In this document: one piece after another, positions 24,173-33,567 of the stretch
Numbering within the stretch: the stretch's first letter is position 1
Layout of the letters: the number at the start of each line of letters is the position of its first letter
Assembly: GCF_902712855.1 (NCBI RefSeq)
Contig: NZ_LR743507.1
Location: forward strand, 3,768,001-3,832,000
Source: Variovorax paradoxus
Lineage (GTDB): Bacteria > Pseudomonadota > Gammaproteobacteria > Burkholderiales > Burkholderiaceae_C
DNA: 64,000 nucleotides
Reading direction: 5' to 3'
Notes under the pieces: generated by a model
What the model was told of the DNA's origin: nothing
The model's database searches: none
Seen by the model: only the letters and a program-made list of their open reading frames with translations
Program-made: the position numbers and the translations under genes

Positions 24173-27100
24173 TCGAGATTTACCAGTTCGCCCTGCCCGG
24201 TGAGGAACGCGACGCGGACCGTGGCACCGGGGTAGGCATGTTGCACCGCGGCGCGATAGCGCTGCATCTGTGCGATCAGCGCGGCGTCCCGCTCCGGGCG
24301 CGCCGCGGATTTGTAGTCGAGGATCCACCAGGCGCCGCCATCGCGCTCCCGCACGAGGCGGTCGATACGCAAGGTCTCGCCTTCGTGCACCAGCGTGACC
24401 TCATTGCCATGCCAGTCGACCCTGCGATCGTCCCACACCCACGCGCCTTCTCCCGCGCGGATGCGCTGGGCCAAGGCGGCAGCGCCGCGCGCCTGCTGGG
24501 CGTCGAGCATGAATTCGCGGGCCGCGGCGCGCACGTGCGCGGCCGGCAGCGGCTCGCCAGGCACGGCCCACTCGAGCAGCCGGTGCATGGCCTGTCCGAA
24601 CGCGGCGGCACGCGCATCGACGGTCGCATCGGCGGCCTTCTTCCTCGCGTCTTTCGCGGTCGGCGCCTCCGCTGACGGCGGCACTTCGGGCATCCGGCTC
24701 ATCGAGAAGCTGCCCGTGCCACCGGCGATGGCCAGCTCGACGAGCGGCTCCCCCGCCTCCGTACGCTCGCACAGCGGTTCCAGCCGGCTCCACCAACTGC
24801 TTTCGTTGGCGCGCGCCGGCCGCACGGACGACAGCACCAGCCGCTCTCGCGCCCGCGTGGTCGCGACGTAGAGGCCGTTGAGTTCCTCGCGATGCCGCGC
24901 GCGTTGCTCTTCTTCCAGCAGCGATACCGCGCACGCAGGCGGCGCCTTCTCGCTCGCGAGGAAAACGAAGCGCGTGGGCGCGCTGTCGCTGCCCTTCCAC
25001 TCGACCAGCACCCCCATGGTCTGCGAGCGCGGCGGCGCGGCGTCGCAGTCGAGCATCAGCACGGTGTTGGCCTCGAGGCCCTTGGCACCGTGCACCGTCA
25101 GGAGCTGTACCGCGTCGGGTGCTGCAACGGTCGGCGCACGCACGCCGCCTGCGCGCAAGGCGCGCACCAGCGCATACGGCGTGACGAAGCGCGCCCCATC
25201 GATTTCGAGTGACGCGGTCAGCACGCCGCGCAAGTTGGCCAGCGCACTCGCGCGCATGGTGGCCGGCACGGCAGCGCCGAATTTCGCGAGCAGGTCGCCG
25301 TCGTGAAAGATCGCGTCGAGCGCATCGTGCGGCGGCAGCGTCATCAGCCAGCGCTGCCATTTCTTCAGTTTCAATCCGGCATCGACCAGCACCGGCGGCA
25401 GGGTCTCGTCCTTCAGGACCAGCGCGAACCAGCTGACCATGCCGCGCTCGCGCTGGCGCAGCGCGAGCTGGACCAAAGCTTCGTCGTCGACACCGAACAC
25501 CGGCGACTTGAGCGCGCGCGCCAGCGACAGGTCGTGCGCGGGCGAAACGAGCACGTCGATCAGCGCGACCACGTCCTGCACCTCGGGCGCGTCATGGAGC
25601 TCGTTCTTCTCGGGTTGCTGCACGGGAATGTGGCGTTGGCGCAGCGCGTCCTGCATGGCCGACAGGCGGCTGCGGCGGCGCGCCAGCACCATGATCTGGC
25701 GCGGCGGCGTCCCGTCGGCAATGCGCTGTGCGACCCATTGCGCGGCCTGCTCGCACTCCTTCTGCAACAGCTGCTCCTCCGGCAGCACGCGCGGCGTGAC
25801 CAGGCTGTCGCGCCAGTGCAGCATGCCGTCGTCCGCAGGTTCGGCGTCGGCCGCATTGCCGAGTGCATCGCGATCGATGGCCGGCAGCTTCAACAGCTCG
25901 CCCTCGTCGGTGCGCTCGGTGGTGTGGGCGCGGTAGCCGTCGAACTCGCCGGCATCCTGCGCGGCGAGCATGGCGGCATTGACCAGCCTGACCACGCCAC
26001 GTGCGTTGCGGTGCGTGTGGTCGCAGTTGAGCAGTTCGCCGCCCAAACCTTCGCGCACGAACTTCTTGGCCGCGATGAACACCTGCGGCTCGGCACGGCG
26101 GAAGCGGTAGATGCTCTGTTTGGGGTCGCCGACGATGAACACGCGCGGCGCGCTGCTGCCCGCGCCGACGTAGGCGCTGAGCCAGCCGTAGAGCGCCTGC
26201 CATTGCAGCGGGTTCGTGTCCTGGAACTCGTCGATCAGCAGGTGCGCGATGCGCGCATCGAGCCGCTCCTGCACCCACCCCGACAGCGCCGACTGGCCGA
26301 GCAGCAGCTGCGCGGCCTGCTCCACGTCGTTCATGTCAACCCAGCCGTGGGCGCGCTTCACCTCGGCGAAAGCGGCAATGAGCAGGCGAGTGAGACGCGT
26401 CATGCGCTGCTGGTAGAGCCACGCAGCATGCTGCGCCTGGGCGCCGCACAGCACCTGCAGCTCGGCCTCGGCGTCGACGGCCGCAGGGAACTTCAGCAGG
26501 TTCTTGTTGAGCCGGTCTTCGGTCGCGACAAAGAAGTTCTTGCGCAGGTGTGCAAGCGCGGCCGGCAGCGCGTCGGCATCGGGTTCGCCGGTGCCGAAGA
26601 TGTCGATGATGGCTTCGGCCGCCTTCTGCGGTGTCTTGTTGGTCTCGCGGCCCAGCGCGGCTGCGCGGTCGAGCCAGCGGCGGCGCACGTGCTCGCCGCG
26701 CAGCGCGTCGGTCGGCTCGGCGAGACCTTCGAGCGCGGGATGAAGCGCGCCGAAGTGCTGCACGGCGTTCTCCGGGTCGGCCAACGAGAATTCGACCCGC
26801 TTGGAGAGCGCCTCGCCCAGCGCCTTTGCGGTCTGCGAGCGGCCGTGCGTGGCGACCACCGCGTAGTAGTCGGCCAGCGCAGCCTTGTCGGCGGTGACGG
26901 CCTCGAAGAACGGTCGCCACGTGTGCCCGCGCGCCTCGGCGTCGTCCTCGAGCAGCTCGTAGTTCGACGGCAGGCCGAGTTCGCGCAACACGGCAAGCGG
27001 CGCATTGCGCAACAGGCCCGCGAACCACGCATGGAAGGTACGGAACTGGACCGGCCGGCCGGATTCAAGCAGCCGCCGATAGAGACCCTTCAGGCGCGGC

Positions 27101-27441
27101 ACCGCGGCGTGCGCGGCGGCGGGCTCGACGCCGCGGATCACGAGTTCGTGCAGCAGCTTCTCGGGCGGAAGCTCGGCGAAGGCTTCGAGCCACTGGTCGA
27201 GGCGTTCGCGCATCTCGCCGGCCGCCTTCTTGGTGAAGGTGATGGCCAGGATCTCGTGCGGCTCGCAGGCCGATTCGCCCTCCTCCAGCAGCGCGCGAAG
27301 AATGCGCGACACCAGCATCCAGGTCTTGCCGGCGCCGGCACACGCTTCCACGGCGACCGATCGGCGCGGGTCGCAGGCAACGGTATAGAAGGCCTCCCGC
27401 TCGACGTGGCGGCCGTTGTGTTCGTAGGCTGCGCCGCTCAT
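24169..27441 (-). CDS. UvrD-family helicase/nuclease, AddA-like
   Basis: A 1090-aa superfamily 1 DNA helicase-nuclease subunit. Walker A is ACAGAGKT (residues 33-40); ILAITFTKKAAGEMRERL (motif Ia); LIDEFQDTNPLQWQALYGWL (motif II); GDPKQSIYRFRRAEP (III); LTVHGAKGLEANTVLML (V); and NGLYVATTRARERLVL (VI). The C-terminus has a RecB-type nuclease motif: IDRLV...WWILDYKSA. With the next gene it resembles AddAB double-strand-break repair enzymes. The start is ATG 27441, since N-terminal helicase sequence begins there; it overlaps the AddB-like stop by ATGA. Longer upstream frame is shadow. Confidence 0.88.
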   Translation of the reverse strand: MSGAAYEHNGRHVEREAFYTVACDPRRSVAVEACAGAGKTWMLVSRILRALLEEGESACEPHEILAITFTKKAAGEMRERLDQWLEAFAELPPEKLLHELVIRGVEPAAAHAAVPRLKGLYRRLLESGRPVQFRTFHAWFAGLLRNAPLAVLRELGLPSNYELLEDDAEARGHTWRPFFEAVTADKAALADYYAVVATHGRSQTAKALGEALSKRVEFSLADPENAVQHFGALHPALEGLAEPTDALRGEHVRRRWLDRAAALGRETNKTPQKAAEAIIDIFGTGEPDADALPAALAHLRKNFFVATEDRLNKNLLKFPAAVDAEAELQVLCGAQAQHAAWLYQQRMTRLTRLLIAAFAEVKRAHGWVDMNDVEQAAQLLLGQSALSGWVQERLDARIAHLLIDEFQDTNPLQWQALYGWLSAYVGAGSSAPRVFIVGDPKQSIYRFRRAEPQVFIAAKKFVREGLGGELLNCDHTHRNARGVVRLVNAAMLAAQDAGEFDGYRAHTTERTDEGELLKLPAIDRDALGNAADAEPADDGMLHWRDSLVTPRVLPEEQLLQKECEQAAQWVAQRIADGTPPRQIMVLARRRSRLSAMQDALRQRHIPVQQPEKNELHDAPEVQDVVALIDVLVSPAHDLSLARALKSPVFGVDDEALVQLALRQRERGMVSWFALVLKDETLPPVLVDAGLKLKKWQRWLMTLPPHDALDAIFHDGDLLAKFGAAVPATMRASALANLRGVLTASLEIDGARFVTPYALVRALRAGGVRAPTVAAPDAVQLLTVHGAKGLEANTVLMLDCDAAPPRSQTMGVLVEWKGSDSAPTRFVFLASEKAPPACAVSLLEEEQRARHREELNGLYVATTRARERLVLSSVRPARANESSWWSRLEPLCERTEAGEPLVELAIAGGTGSFSMSRMPEVPPSAEAPTAKDARKKAADATVDARAAAFGQAMHRLLEWAVPGEPLPAAHVRAAAREFMLDAQQARGAAALAQRIRAGEGAWVWDDRRVDWHGNEVTLVHEGETLRIDRLVRERDGGAWWILDYKSAARPERDAALIAQMQRYRAAVQHAYPGATVRVAFLTGQGELVNLE

Positions 27442-29993
27442 TTCGACAGTTCCCAGAAGTCCTTGCGGCACAGGCCGCGGGCTGCGCAGTAGTCGCACAC
27501 GGCGCCCTCGCCCAGTGGCGGCAGCGCCGCCCCCTGCGCGATGCGCGCGAAGTCCTCGATGATCCCGGCCAGCAGCGCGTCGCGTGCCTCGACCACGGCA
27601 GGCTGCTCGACGGTCTGGGTGCCGGACGACTTCTCGCCGACATTCACATAGGCCGCGCGCAGCGTGTCGTCGGCCACCAGCGCAGCGTAGAACGCAAGCT
27701 GCGTGTCCTCGGTGGGCTCCTTCACGCGCTCCTTGGTCACCGACGACGATTCGGTCTTGTAGTCGATCACGAAGGCCTGCCCGTCGGGCATGCGGTCGAT
27801 GCGGTCGAGCCGGCCGACGAGCCGCAGCTTGCCCAGCGGCTGCTCCTTCCAGGGCTCGGCCTCGACGAAGACGGCGCCGCTCGCCTCGTGGCCGGCAAAC
27901 CAGCCGAGATAGCCGTCGCGCACCGCGGGCCATGCCGCGGCGAACGGCAGGAACTCCGCATCGGACAACGCCATCTCGCGCGTGCTGCGCTGCGCCGCGT
28001 CCTCGATGAGGGCGAGCCGCTCCTGCGCATCTTGCGTGGGTGTTTCGATCAGGGCCTCGTGGAAGTGCCCCAGCACCGCGTGCAGCCAGTTGCCGAAGTC
28101 CCGCTTGTCCACCTCGGCATCAAGCTCGTCGGCGCTGCGCAGCCCCAACTGGCGCAGCGCGAAGAAGCGATAGGGGCAGCGGCGCAGGTCCTCGTAGACG
28201 CTGGTGGAGATGTTCTCCAGCGGCAACAGCGCGCCCGAAGGCTGCGGAACGGCCGTCGGCCGCACGGCGACCTCGCGCGGCAGCCGCGGGTCGACGGACG
28301 GCTCCAGGGCATGGTCGAGCCGCAACGCCTGCACCAGCGGGCTCGGACTGACAGGCTCGCCAGTGACGTCGGACTGGCGCCAGAGCAGTTCGCAGCACGG
28401 GTTGCGCAAGGCGGCGGCCCATGCGGCACGCTGCGCGGCCTCGAGCGTTTCGCGCAGGGGCAGGCCGAGGTCCTGGCGCTGGGCTGCGCTCCAGTTGCCC
28501 GGCGGCTCGGGCGACGCGGGCAGGCGACGGTCGTCGCAGCCGGGAATGACCACCGCGCCGAAGGCACGGCCGAGCAGTTGGTACAACGGCAGCACGACCA
28601 CGCGCGGGGCCTGGTCGCCAGCGGGCGGAACGAAGCTCGCGTCTTCGAGCACGTCGCGCACCCAGGCGGAAAATTCGGCCAGGGTGTGGCGTCCGCCAGG
28701 AAACTCATCGTCGTCGCCGTGCGCGCCGGCATCGAGCCACAGCGCGCCAATGACCTTGCCGCCTGCGAAGTCGTCGACCAGCAGCTGCCATTGCCCGCCG
28801 GCCTCGAGCAGCTCCCGCAGTGCGCGCAGCCACTCGGCCAAAGCGCGCGCGCGGACCATGGGCGCCCGGCGCTCTTCGATGGCCTCGGTGTAGGCCAGCA
28901 GCGCGACATCCTGCGATTTCTCGCTGCGTGCCACCAGGCTGCACCACGCGGACCAGTCGCGCAGGCCTTCGCGGCGCAGGCGCACTTCCAGCGCCTGCAC
29001 AGTGGGCGCGTCGCCATCGGCGCCCCCCTTGAGCCACTCGAGCACCTGGTCGCTGCTGGCGTCGTGCGCACAGGCGCGCAGCGCGGTCATCAGGGTGGCC
29101 GCGGCGCGCGTGGTCGAGAGCTTCCAGCCGGTTTCGTCGTGCGTGACGACGCCTTGCGCGGCAAGCTGGGCGCTGATGCGGCGGGTCAGCGCGCGGTCGG
29201 TGGCAATCAGCGCGACGGGGGCGCGATCTTCGGCAAGGTGGCGAAGCACACAGGCGGCGGCGAGCTGGGCTTCGTCCTCGGGGTCGAGCGCCACATGGGA
29301 CGCCGCGGGCTGCGGCGGTGCGCCGGCGGGCACGAGCGAAAGATGCAACGCATGGTCGCCCCACAGGGCGCACAGCGACTGCGTCAGCGGGTCGGGCTGG
29401 AAGCCTTCGAGCACGATCAGCGCATCGACCTGCGACCGCGTGGACTCGCGCAGCAGCACGTCGGTCGCGAAGCCCGAGGTCGACACCCAGGCCACGGCGA
29501 CGCGGATCAGCGCGCTCTCGATGCGGAACCACTCCGACTCGCTGCCTGCTTCGGCGACGCCCGCTGCGCGCCGGGCCCAGCCTTCGACGCGCTCTTCAGG
29601 CGTCACGGCAGCGGCGAGCGGCGCCAGTTGATATGCCAGTTCGACCACACGGCCGGCCATGGCGAAGCGCTCGGCATGGAAGCCCGCCTGCGACAGCAGC
29701 GCCTGTGCGGTCACGAGGTCACGGGCCATGTCGTGCGCGATGTCGTAGCCGGTGGGCACGAACCCGCCCGCGCTGCGGGCCCAGTTGTGGGTGGTTTCAA
29801 AACGGGGCACGAAGCCGGGACTGCCGCAGCGCGCCCACATGGCGCGCGCGACCCCCATGAGCTGCGCATACGGCACCAGCACCACCGTGCGGGCGGCGTG
29901 CAGCTCGCGCTCGCCCAGAGCGCGGACGATGCGCGCGACGACGCCATCGACGGGATCGCACCACAGGGCCTGGACGGGGTGGCCTTCGTTCAT
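27438..29993 (-). CDS. PD-(D/E)XK nuclease family protein, AddB-like
   Basis: An 851-aa partner of the AddA-like helicase. The N-terminal 600 residues look like an inactive helicase fold (VVLVPYAQLMGVARAMWARC; ALIVLEGFQPDPLTQSL; FGAVVIPGCDDRRLPASPEP). The C-terminal nuclease has RLVGRLDRIDRMPDGQAFVI-DYKTESS, the D...DYK catalytic set. Four cysteines typical of an AddB iron-sulfur cluster are visible: one in RRCPYRFFALR before the nuclease, three in CDYCAARGLC at the end. First gene of the addB-addA-flavoprotein operon. Expected role: resection of broken DNA ends for RecA. Confidence 0.85.
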   Translation of the reverse strand: MNEGHPVQALWCDPVDGVVARIVRALGERELHAARTVVLVPYAQLMGVARAMWARCGSPGFVPRFETTHNWARSAGGFVPTGYDIAHDMARDLVTAQALLSQAGFHAERFAMAGRVVELAYQLAPLAAAVTPEERVEGWARRAAGVAEAGSESEWFRIESALIRVAVAWVSTSGFATDVLLRESTRSQVDALIVLEGFQPDPLTQSLCALWGDHALHLSLVPAGAPPQPAASHVALDPEDEAQLAAACVLRHLAEDRAPVALIATDRALTRRISAQLAAQGVVTHDETGWKLSTTRAAATLMTALRACAHDASSDQVLEWLKGGADGDAPTVQALEVRLRREGLRDWSAWCSLVARSEKSQDVALLAYTEAIEERRAPMVRARALAEWLRALRELLEAGGQWQLLVDDFAGGKVIGALWLDAGAHGDDDEFPGGRHTLAEFSAWVRDVLEDASFVPPAGDQAPRVVVLPLYQLLGRAFGAVVIPGCDDRRLPASPEPPGNWSAAQRQDLGLPLRETLEAAQRAAWAAALRNPCCELLWRQSDVTGEPVSPSPLVQALRLDHALEPSVDPRLPREVAVRPTAVPQPSGALLPLENISTSVYEDLRRCPYRFFALRQLGLRSADELDAEVDKRDFGNWLHAVLGHFHEALIETPTQDAQERLALIEDAAQRSTREMALSDAEFLPFAAAWPAVRDGYLGWFAGHEASGAVFVEAEPWKEQPLGKLRLVGRLDRIDRMPDGQAFVIDYKTESSSVTKERVKEPTEDTQLAFYAALVADDTLRAAYVNVGEKSSGTQTVEQPAVVEARDALLAGIIEDFARIAQGAALPPLGEGAVCDYCAARGLCRKDFWELSK

Positions 29994-30149
29994 GTTCTAT
30001 CGAGGGATTTGAGAGCGTGGGACGTGACCTGCAAGGGCATTGGCTATCGCCGCGATAGCGTCCCCGCGCGGCACGCCACCCCTTGGTTTCTGTCACAATG
30101 ACCAGCACTTTAGCTGCACCGAAACTCTCTGCGCACAAGGACACATCAC

Positions 30150-30482
30150 ATGGCCAGCGAACTCATCAAACACATCTCCGATTCCTCTTTCGAGGCCGAC
30201 GTGCTCAAGTCCAGCCAGCCCGTGCTGGTCGATTACTGGGCCGAATGGTGCGGCCCCTGCAAGATGATCGCCCCGATCCTCGACGAAGTGTCGACCGCCT
30301 ACGAAGGCAAGTTGCAGATCGCCAAGCTGAACGTGGACGAGAACCGCGACATCCCCGCCAAGTTCGGCATTCGCGGCATCCCTACGCTGATGCTGTTCAA
30401 GGACGGCCAGCTGGCCGCAACCAAGGTCGGCGCCATGAGCAAGGCGCAACTCACGGCCTTCATCGACCAGCAACTCGCCTGA
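30150..30482 (+). CDS. trxA: Thioredoxin
   Basis: A 110-aa protein with the classic active site W-C-G-P-C-K (VDYWAEWCGPCKMIAPIL), KLNVDENRDIPAKFGIRGIP with the cis-Pro (IRGIPTL), and LFKDGQLAATKVGAMSKAQL. It is the main cytosolic dithiol reductant. AAGGA lies about 9 nt before ATG 30150. Upstream of rho, the conserved trxA-rho order, with a terminator between them. Confidence 0.98.
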   Translation: MASELIKHISDSSFEADVLKSSQPVLVDYWAEWCGPCKMIAPILDEVSTAYEGKLQIAKLNVDENRDIPAKFGIRGIPTLMLFKDGQLAATKVGAMSKAQLTAFIDQQLA

Positions 30483-30492
30483 GCGATTTGAA

Positions 30493-30528
30493 CCGGCCAG
30501 CGCGCAATGCGTTGGCCGGCGCGTTTTT
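30493..30528 (+). terminator. trxA terminator
   Basis: CCGGCCA pairs with TGGCCGG around AGCGC/GCGTT, followed by GCG-TTTTT, 11 bp after the trxA stop. Confidence 0.8.
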
Positions 30529-30661
30529 CCTGTCATAATCTCCCACAGATCACCGGCCCTTACAGGCAACCGGTTCGAGTTCCCCGGTTAGTGAAGCACT
30601 TCTCGCTTCACATTCAACCTCCCCCCGTTTTCCGTTCGATTACCCCGCAAGGGGTCATTCC

Positions 30662-31927
30662 ATGCACTTAAACGAACTCAAGGCACTCCACGTGTCTGAA
30701 GTCCTCAAGCAGGCTGAAGCGCTTGAGATCGAAAACGTCGGCCGCATGCGCAAGCAGGAGCTGATGTTCGCGATCATCAAGAAGCGCGCCAAGGCCGGCG
30801 AACAGGTCTTCGCCGATGGCGTGCTCGAAATCCTGCCCGACGGCTTCGGCTTCCTTCGCAGCCCCGACACCAGCTTCACGGCCAGCACGGACGACATCTA
30901 CATCTCGCCCAGCCAGGTGCGCCGCTTCAATTTGCACACCGGCGACATGATCGAAGGCGAAGTGCGCACGCCCAAGGACGGCGAACGCTACTTCGCGCTG
31001 ACCAAGCTCGACAAGGTCAACGACGGTCCGCCCGAGCAGAACAAGCACAAGGTGATGTTCGAAAACCTGACGCCGCTGTTCCCCAAGGAGCAGATGAAGC
31101 TCGAGCGCGACGGCATCAAGGGCGAAGAGAACATCACGGGCCGCATCATCGACATCATCGCCCCCATCGGCAAAGGCCAGCGCGCCCTGCTCGTGGCACC
31201 GCCCAAGAGCGGCAAGACGGTGATGATGCAGCACATCGCCCACGCGATCAGTGCCAACTACCCCGATGTCCACATGATGGTGCTGCTCGTCGACGAGCGC
31301 CCTGAAGAAGTGACCGAAATGCAGCGCACGGTGAAGGGCGAAGTCATCGCTTCGACCTTCGACGAACCGGCAGCGCGCCACGTGCATGTGGCCGAAATGG
31401 TCATCGAGCGCGCCAAGCGCCTGGTCGAGCTCAAGAAGGACGTCGTGATCCTGCTCGACTCGATCACCCGCCTCGCCCGCGCCTACAACAACGTCGTGCC
31501 CTCGTCGGGCAAGGTTCTGACCGGCGGTGTCGACTCCAACGCGCTGCAGCGTCCCAAGCGCTTCCTGGGTGCGGCGCGCAACGTGGAAGAAGGCGGCTCG
31601 CTGACTATCATCGGCACTGCGCTGATCGACACCGGCAGCCGCATGGACGAAGTGATCTTCGAAGAGTTCAAGGGCACCGGCAACTCCGAGATCCACCTCG
31701 ACCGCCGCCTGTATGAAAAGCGCGTGTTCCCGTCGATCCAGCTCAACCGCAGCGGCACGCGCCGCGAAGAGTTGCTGCTCGCACCCGAGATCCTGCAGAA
31801 GACCCGCATTCTTCGCCAGCTCATGTACAACATGGACGAGATCGAGTCGATGGAGCTGATGCTCAAGAACATGAAGGCGACGAAGACCAATGTCGAGTTC
31901 TTCGACATGATGCGTCGCGGCGGCTGA
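30662..31927 (+). CDS. rho: Transcription termination factor Rho
   Basis: A 421-aa hexameric RNA helicase, normal length. N-terminal helical domain (MHLNELKALHVSEVLKQAEA), the RNA-binding cold-shock-like domain (GFGFLRSPDTSFTASTDDIY, with the RNP-type GFGFLR), Walker A APPKSGKTVMMQ, Walker B VVILLDSITRLARAYN, Q-loop and R-loop regions (SGKVLTGGVDSNALQRPKRF). A 130-nt leader precedes it; rho is often autoregulated through its leader. AAGGGG lies upstream of ATG 30662. Confidence 0.98.
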   Translation: MHLNELKALHVSEVLKQAEALEIENVGRMRKQELMFAIIKKRAKAGEQVFADGVLEILPDGFGFLRSPDTSFTASTDDIYISPSQVRRFNLHTGDMIEGEVRTPKDGERYFALTKLDKVNDGPPEQNKHKVMFENLTPLFPKEQMKLERDGIKGEENITGRIIDIIAPIGKGQRALLVAPPKSGKTVMMQHIAHAISANYPDVHMMVLLVDERPEEVTEMQRTVKGEVIASTFDEPAARHVHVAEMVIERAKRLVELKKDVVILLDSITRLARAYNNVVPSSGKVLTGGVDSNALQRPKRFLGAARNVEEGGSLTIIGTALIDTGSRMDEVIFEEFKGTGNSEIHLDRRLYEKRVFPSIQLNRSGTRREELLLAPEILQKTRILRQLMYNMDEIESMELMLKNMKATKTNVEFFDMMRRGG

Positions 31928-31945
31928 GCTCCACGCTCTTCCGTC

Positions 31946-31978
31946 AAAGCGCGTCGACCCTGGCGGGTCGACGCGCTT
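31946..31978. terminator. Bidirectional terminator between rho and the oxidoreductase gene
   Basis: AAAGCGCGTCGACCC and GGGTCGACGCGCTTT are a perfect 15-bp inverted repeat with a 3-nt loop, ending in a T run on the plus strand and starting with an A run for the minus strand. It serves both convergent genes; the minus-strand stop is only 4 bp away. Confidence 0.88.
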
Positions 31979-31981
31979 TTT

Positions 31982-33049
31982 TCATGGGCCTCCGGTCTTG
32001 ATGGCGCGGCCTTCGAAGGCGCTTTGGCGGCCGATGTCGAGCAGTTCCATCAACGCGACGGCCTGCTCGGGCGGCACGGGATTCGAGCCGCGGCCCAGGA
32101 TCGCGTCGCGCACCGCGGCGTAATAGTCGACGTAGTTGCCGGCGCGCGTGGCGATGCTGCGGCGGGTGATCGCACCGTCGCTGCCGACCCGTGTGAGCTC
32201 GCCATCGAGCGGATCGACGCCCCACCCTTCGGCCGGCGGCCTTTGTCCGGCCCTGAGCGCGTCTTCCTGCGTATCGACGCCATGCTTGATATAGCTGCCA
32301 AGCGTGCCATGGACGATGTAGCGAGGCGCAGCACTGGCAGCCAACGTCGTCGAATGCAGCACCACGCGCAGCGGCGCGTGCGGTCCTTGCTCATAGCGCA
32401 GCACGGCGTGGAAGTAATCCTCGACCACCGCGCCGTCGCGCAGCACGGCGGTGTCGAGCTGCAAGGTGTCGGGGCGTCCGAAGAGCTGCACCGCTTGGTC
32501 GACCAGGTGGGCCCCCAGGTCCACCCAAAGGCCGGAACCTGGCACTGCCTGCTCCCGCCAGCGCACTTTCACCTCGGGCCGGAAGCGGTCGAAATGAGAT
32601 TCCAGATACACCGGACGCCCTAGCTCGCCGCCGGCCAGCAGGTCCTTCAGAGTCAGGAAATCGGCGTCGAAGCGCCGATTCTGGTAAACGGACAGCATCC
32701 GGTTGTTGCGCCTTGACAACAGTTCGAGCTCCCTGGCCTGGGCGACGTCCAGCGTGAAGGGCTTGTCCACCACGACATGTTTGCCGGCCTCCAGCGCCGC
32801 CTTCGCTACCGGGTGGTGCTGGGCGTTGGGCGTGGCCACCACGACCAGGTCGATGTCCGGCCGATCGACCAGCGCCGCCGCGTCCGGCACCACGGCCACT
32901 CCTGGCCAGTCCGCGTGAACCTTGTGCGGCTGCGAACTGGCCACGGCCGCGAGTCGAAGCCCGGGGACGGCGGAGAGCACCGGTGCATGGAAGGTCTGGC
33001 CTGCAAAACCGTAGCCGACAAGGCCGGCGCGAAGGGGTGTATCGGTCAT
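31982..33049 (-). CDS. Gfo/Idh/MocA family oxidoreductase
   Basis: A 355-aa NAD(P)-dependent dehydrogenase. The N-terminal Rossmann motif is RAGLVGYGFAGQTFHAPVL, then PDIDLVVVATPNAQHHPVAK, and the conserved EKP-like VVVDKPFTLDV (here D-K-P). The C-terminal domain has GLWVDLGAHLVDQAVQLFG, the usual catalytic G-x3-D-x-G-x-H-x3-D arrangement. Closest to the YdgJ/YhhX-like group; the sugar or polyol substrate is unknown. The start is ATG 33049; the longer frame overlaps the rpmE2 promoter region. Confidence 0.9.
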   Translation of the reverse strand: MTDTPLRAGLVGYGFAGQTFHAPVLSAVPGLRLAAVASSQPHKVHADWPGVAVVPDAAALVDRPDIDLVVVATPNAQHHPVAKAALEAGKHVVVDKPFTLDVAQARELELLSRRNNRMLSVYQNRRFDADFLTLKDLLAGGELGRPVYLESHFDRFRPEVKVRWREQAVPGSGLWVDLGAHLVDQAVQLFGRPDTLQLDTAVLRDGAVVEDYFHAVLRYEQGPHAPLRVVLHSTTLAASAAPRYIVHGTLGSYIKHGVDTQEDALRAGQRPPAEGWGVDPLDGELTRVGSDGAITRRSIATRAGNYVDYYAAVRDAILGRGSNPVPPEQAVALMELLDIGRQSAFEGRAIKTGGP

Positions 33050-33221
33050 GGGAGGGGCAGGTTTGCTCGGAAAAGCGGCAGTATGCGATAATCGTCGGCT
33101 CCGCGAAAAGTGCGGCTGGGCACGTCGTCCGGCTTCCTTGCAAGGCAGCGCGCCAGACACTGGCCGCTGGTGGCTCTCGCATCGACCGCGCATTGATTCC
33201 AACAGCGCAAAAGGAAACACC

Positions 33222-33491
33222 ATGGCAAAAGAAGGCATCCACCCGAATTACCGCGAAGTCCTGTTCGTCGACATGTCGAACGGCTTCAAGTTCGTGACTC
33301 GTTCGTGCGCGAACACCAAGGAAACGGGCAAGACCGACGACGGCCGTGAACTGCCGCTGTTCAAGCTCGACACCACGAGCGAATCGCACCCGTTCTATAC
33401 CGGCACGCAGAAGTCGGTCGACAACATGGGCGGCCGCGTCGAGAAGTTCCGCAACCGCTTCGGCAAGACCACCGGCGCCGCCTCGAAGTAA
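33222..33491 (+). CDS. rpmE2: 50S ribosomal protein L31, type B
   Basis: An 89-aa protein. MAKEGIHPNYREVLFVDMSN, FVTRSCANTKETGK, then SHPFYTGTQKSVDNMGGRVE and KFRNRFG are L31. The zinc-binding CxxC of type A is absent, so this is the zinc-independent type B often induced under zinc limitation. AAGGA is 6 nt upstream of ATG 33222. No convincing Zur box was found upstream by eye. Confidence 0.96.
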   Translation: MAKEGIHPNYREVLFVDMSNGFKFVTRSCANTKETGKTDDGRELPLFKLDTTSESHPFYTGTQKSVDNMGGRVEKFRNRFGKTTGAASK

Positions 33492-33511
33492 GGCACGCGC
33501 TTTTGCGTCGA

Positions 33512-33545
33512 GGGCAGCCCGGTTTACCGCGCTGCCCTTTTTCTT
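33512..33545 (+). terminator. rpmE2 terminator
   Basis: GGGCAG...CTGCCC with an inner CCGG/CCG pairing and TTTA loop, followed by TTTTTCTTT, about 20 bp after the rpmE2 stop. Confidence 0.8.
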
Positions 33546-33567
33546 TCCGAATCCAGATTTCCGCCTC

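Noticed and set aside
25303..27492. 729-aa plus-strand ORF antisense to the AddA-like helicase gene
   Set aside because: The helicase motifs on the minus strand are unambiguous; this frame is a GC-skew shadow.
27888..30101. 737-aa plus-strand ORF antisense to the AddB-like gene
   Set aside because: Same reason; no recognisable protein pattern.
33050..33221. Zur box before rpmE2
   Set aside because: Type-B L31 genes are often zinc-regulated, but no convincing palindrome such as GTTATA...TATAAC was found upstream.
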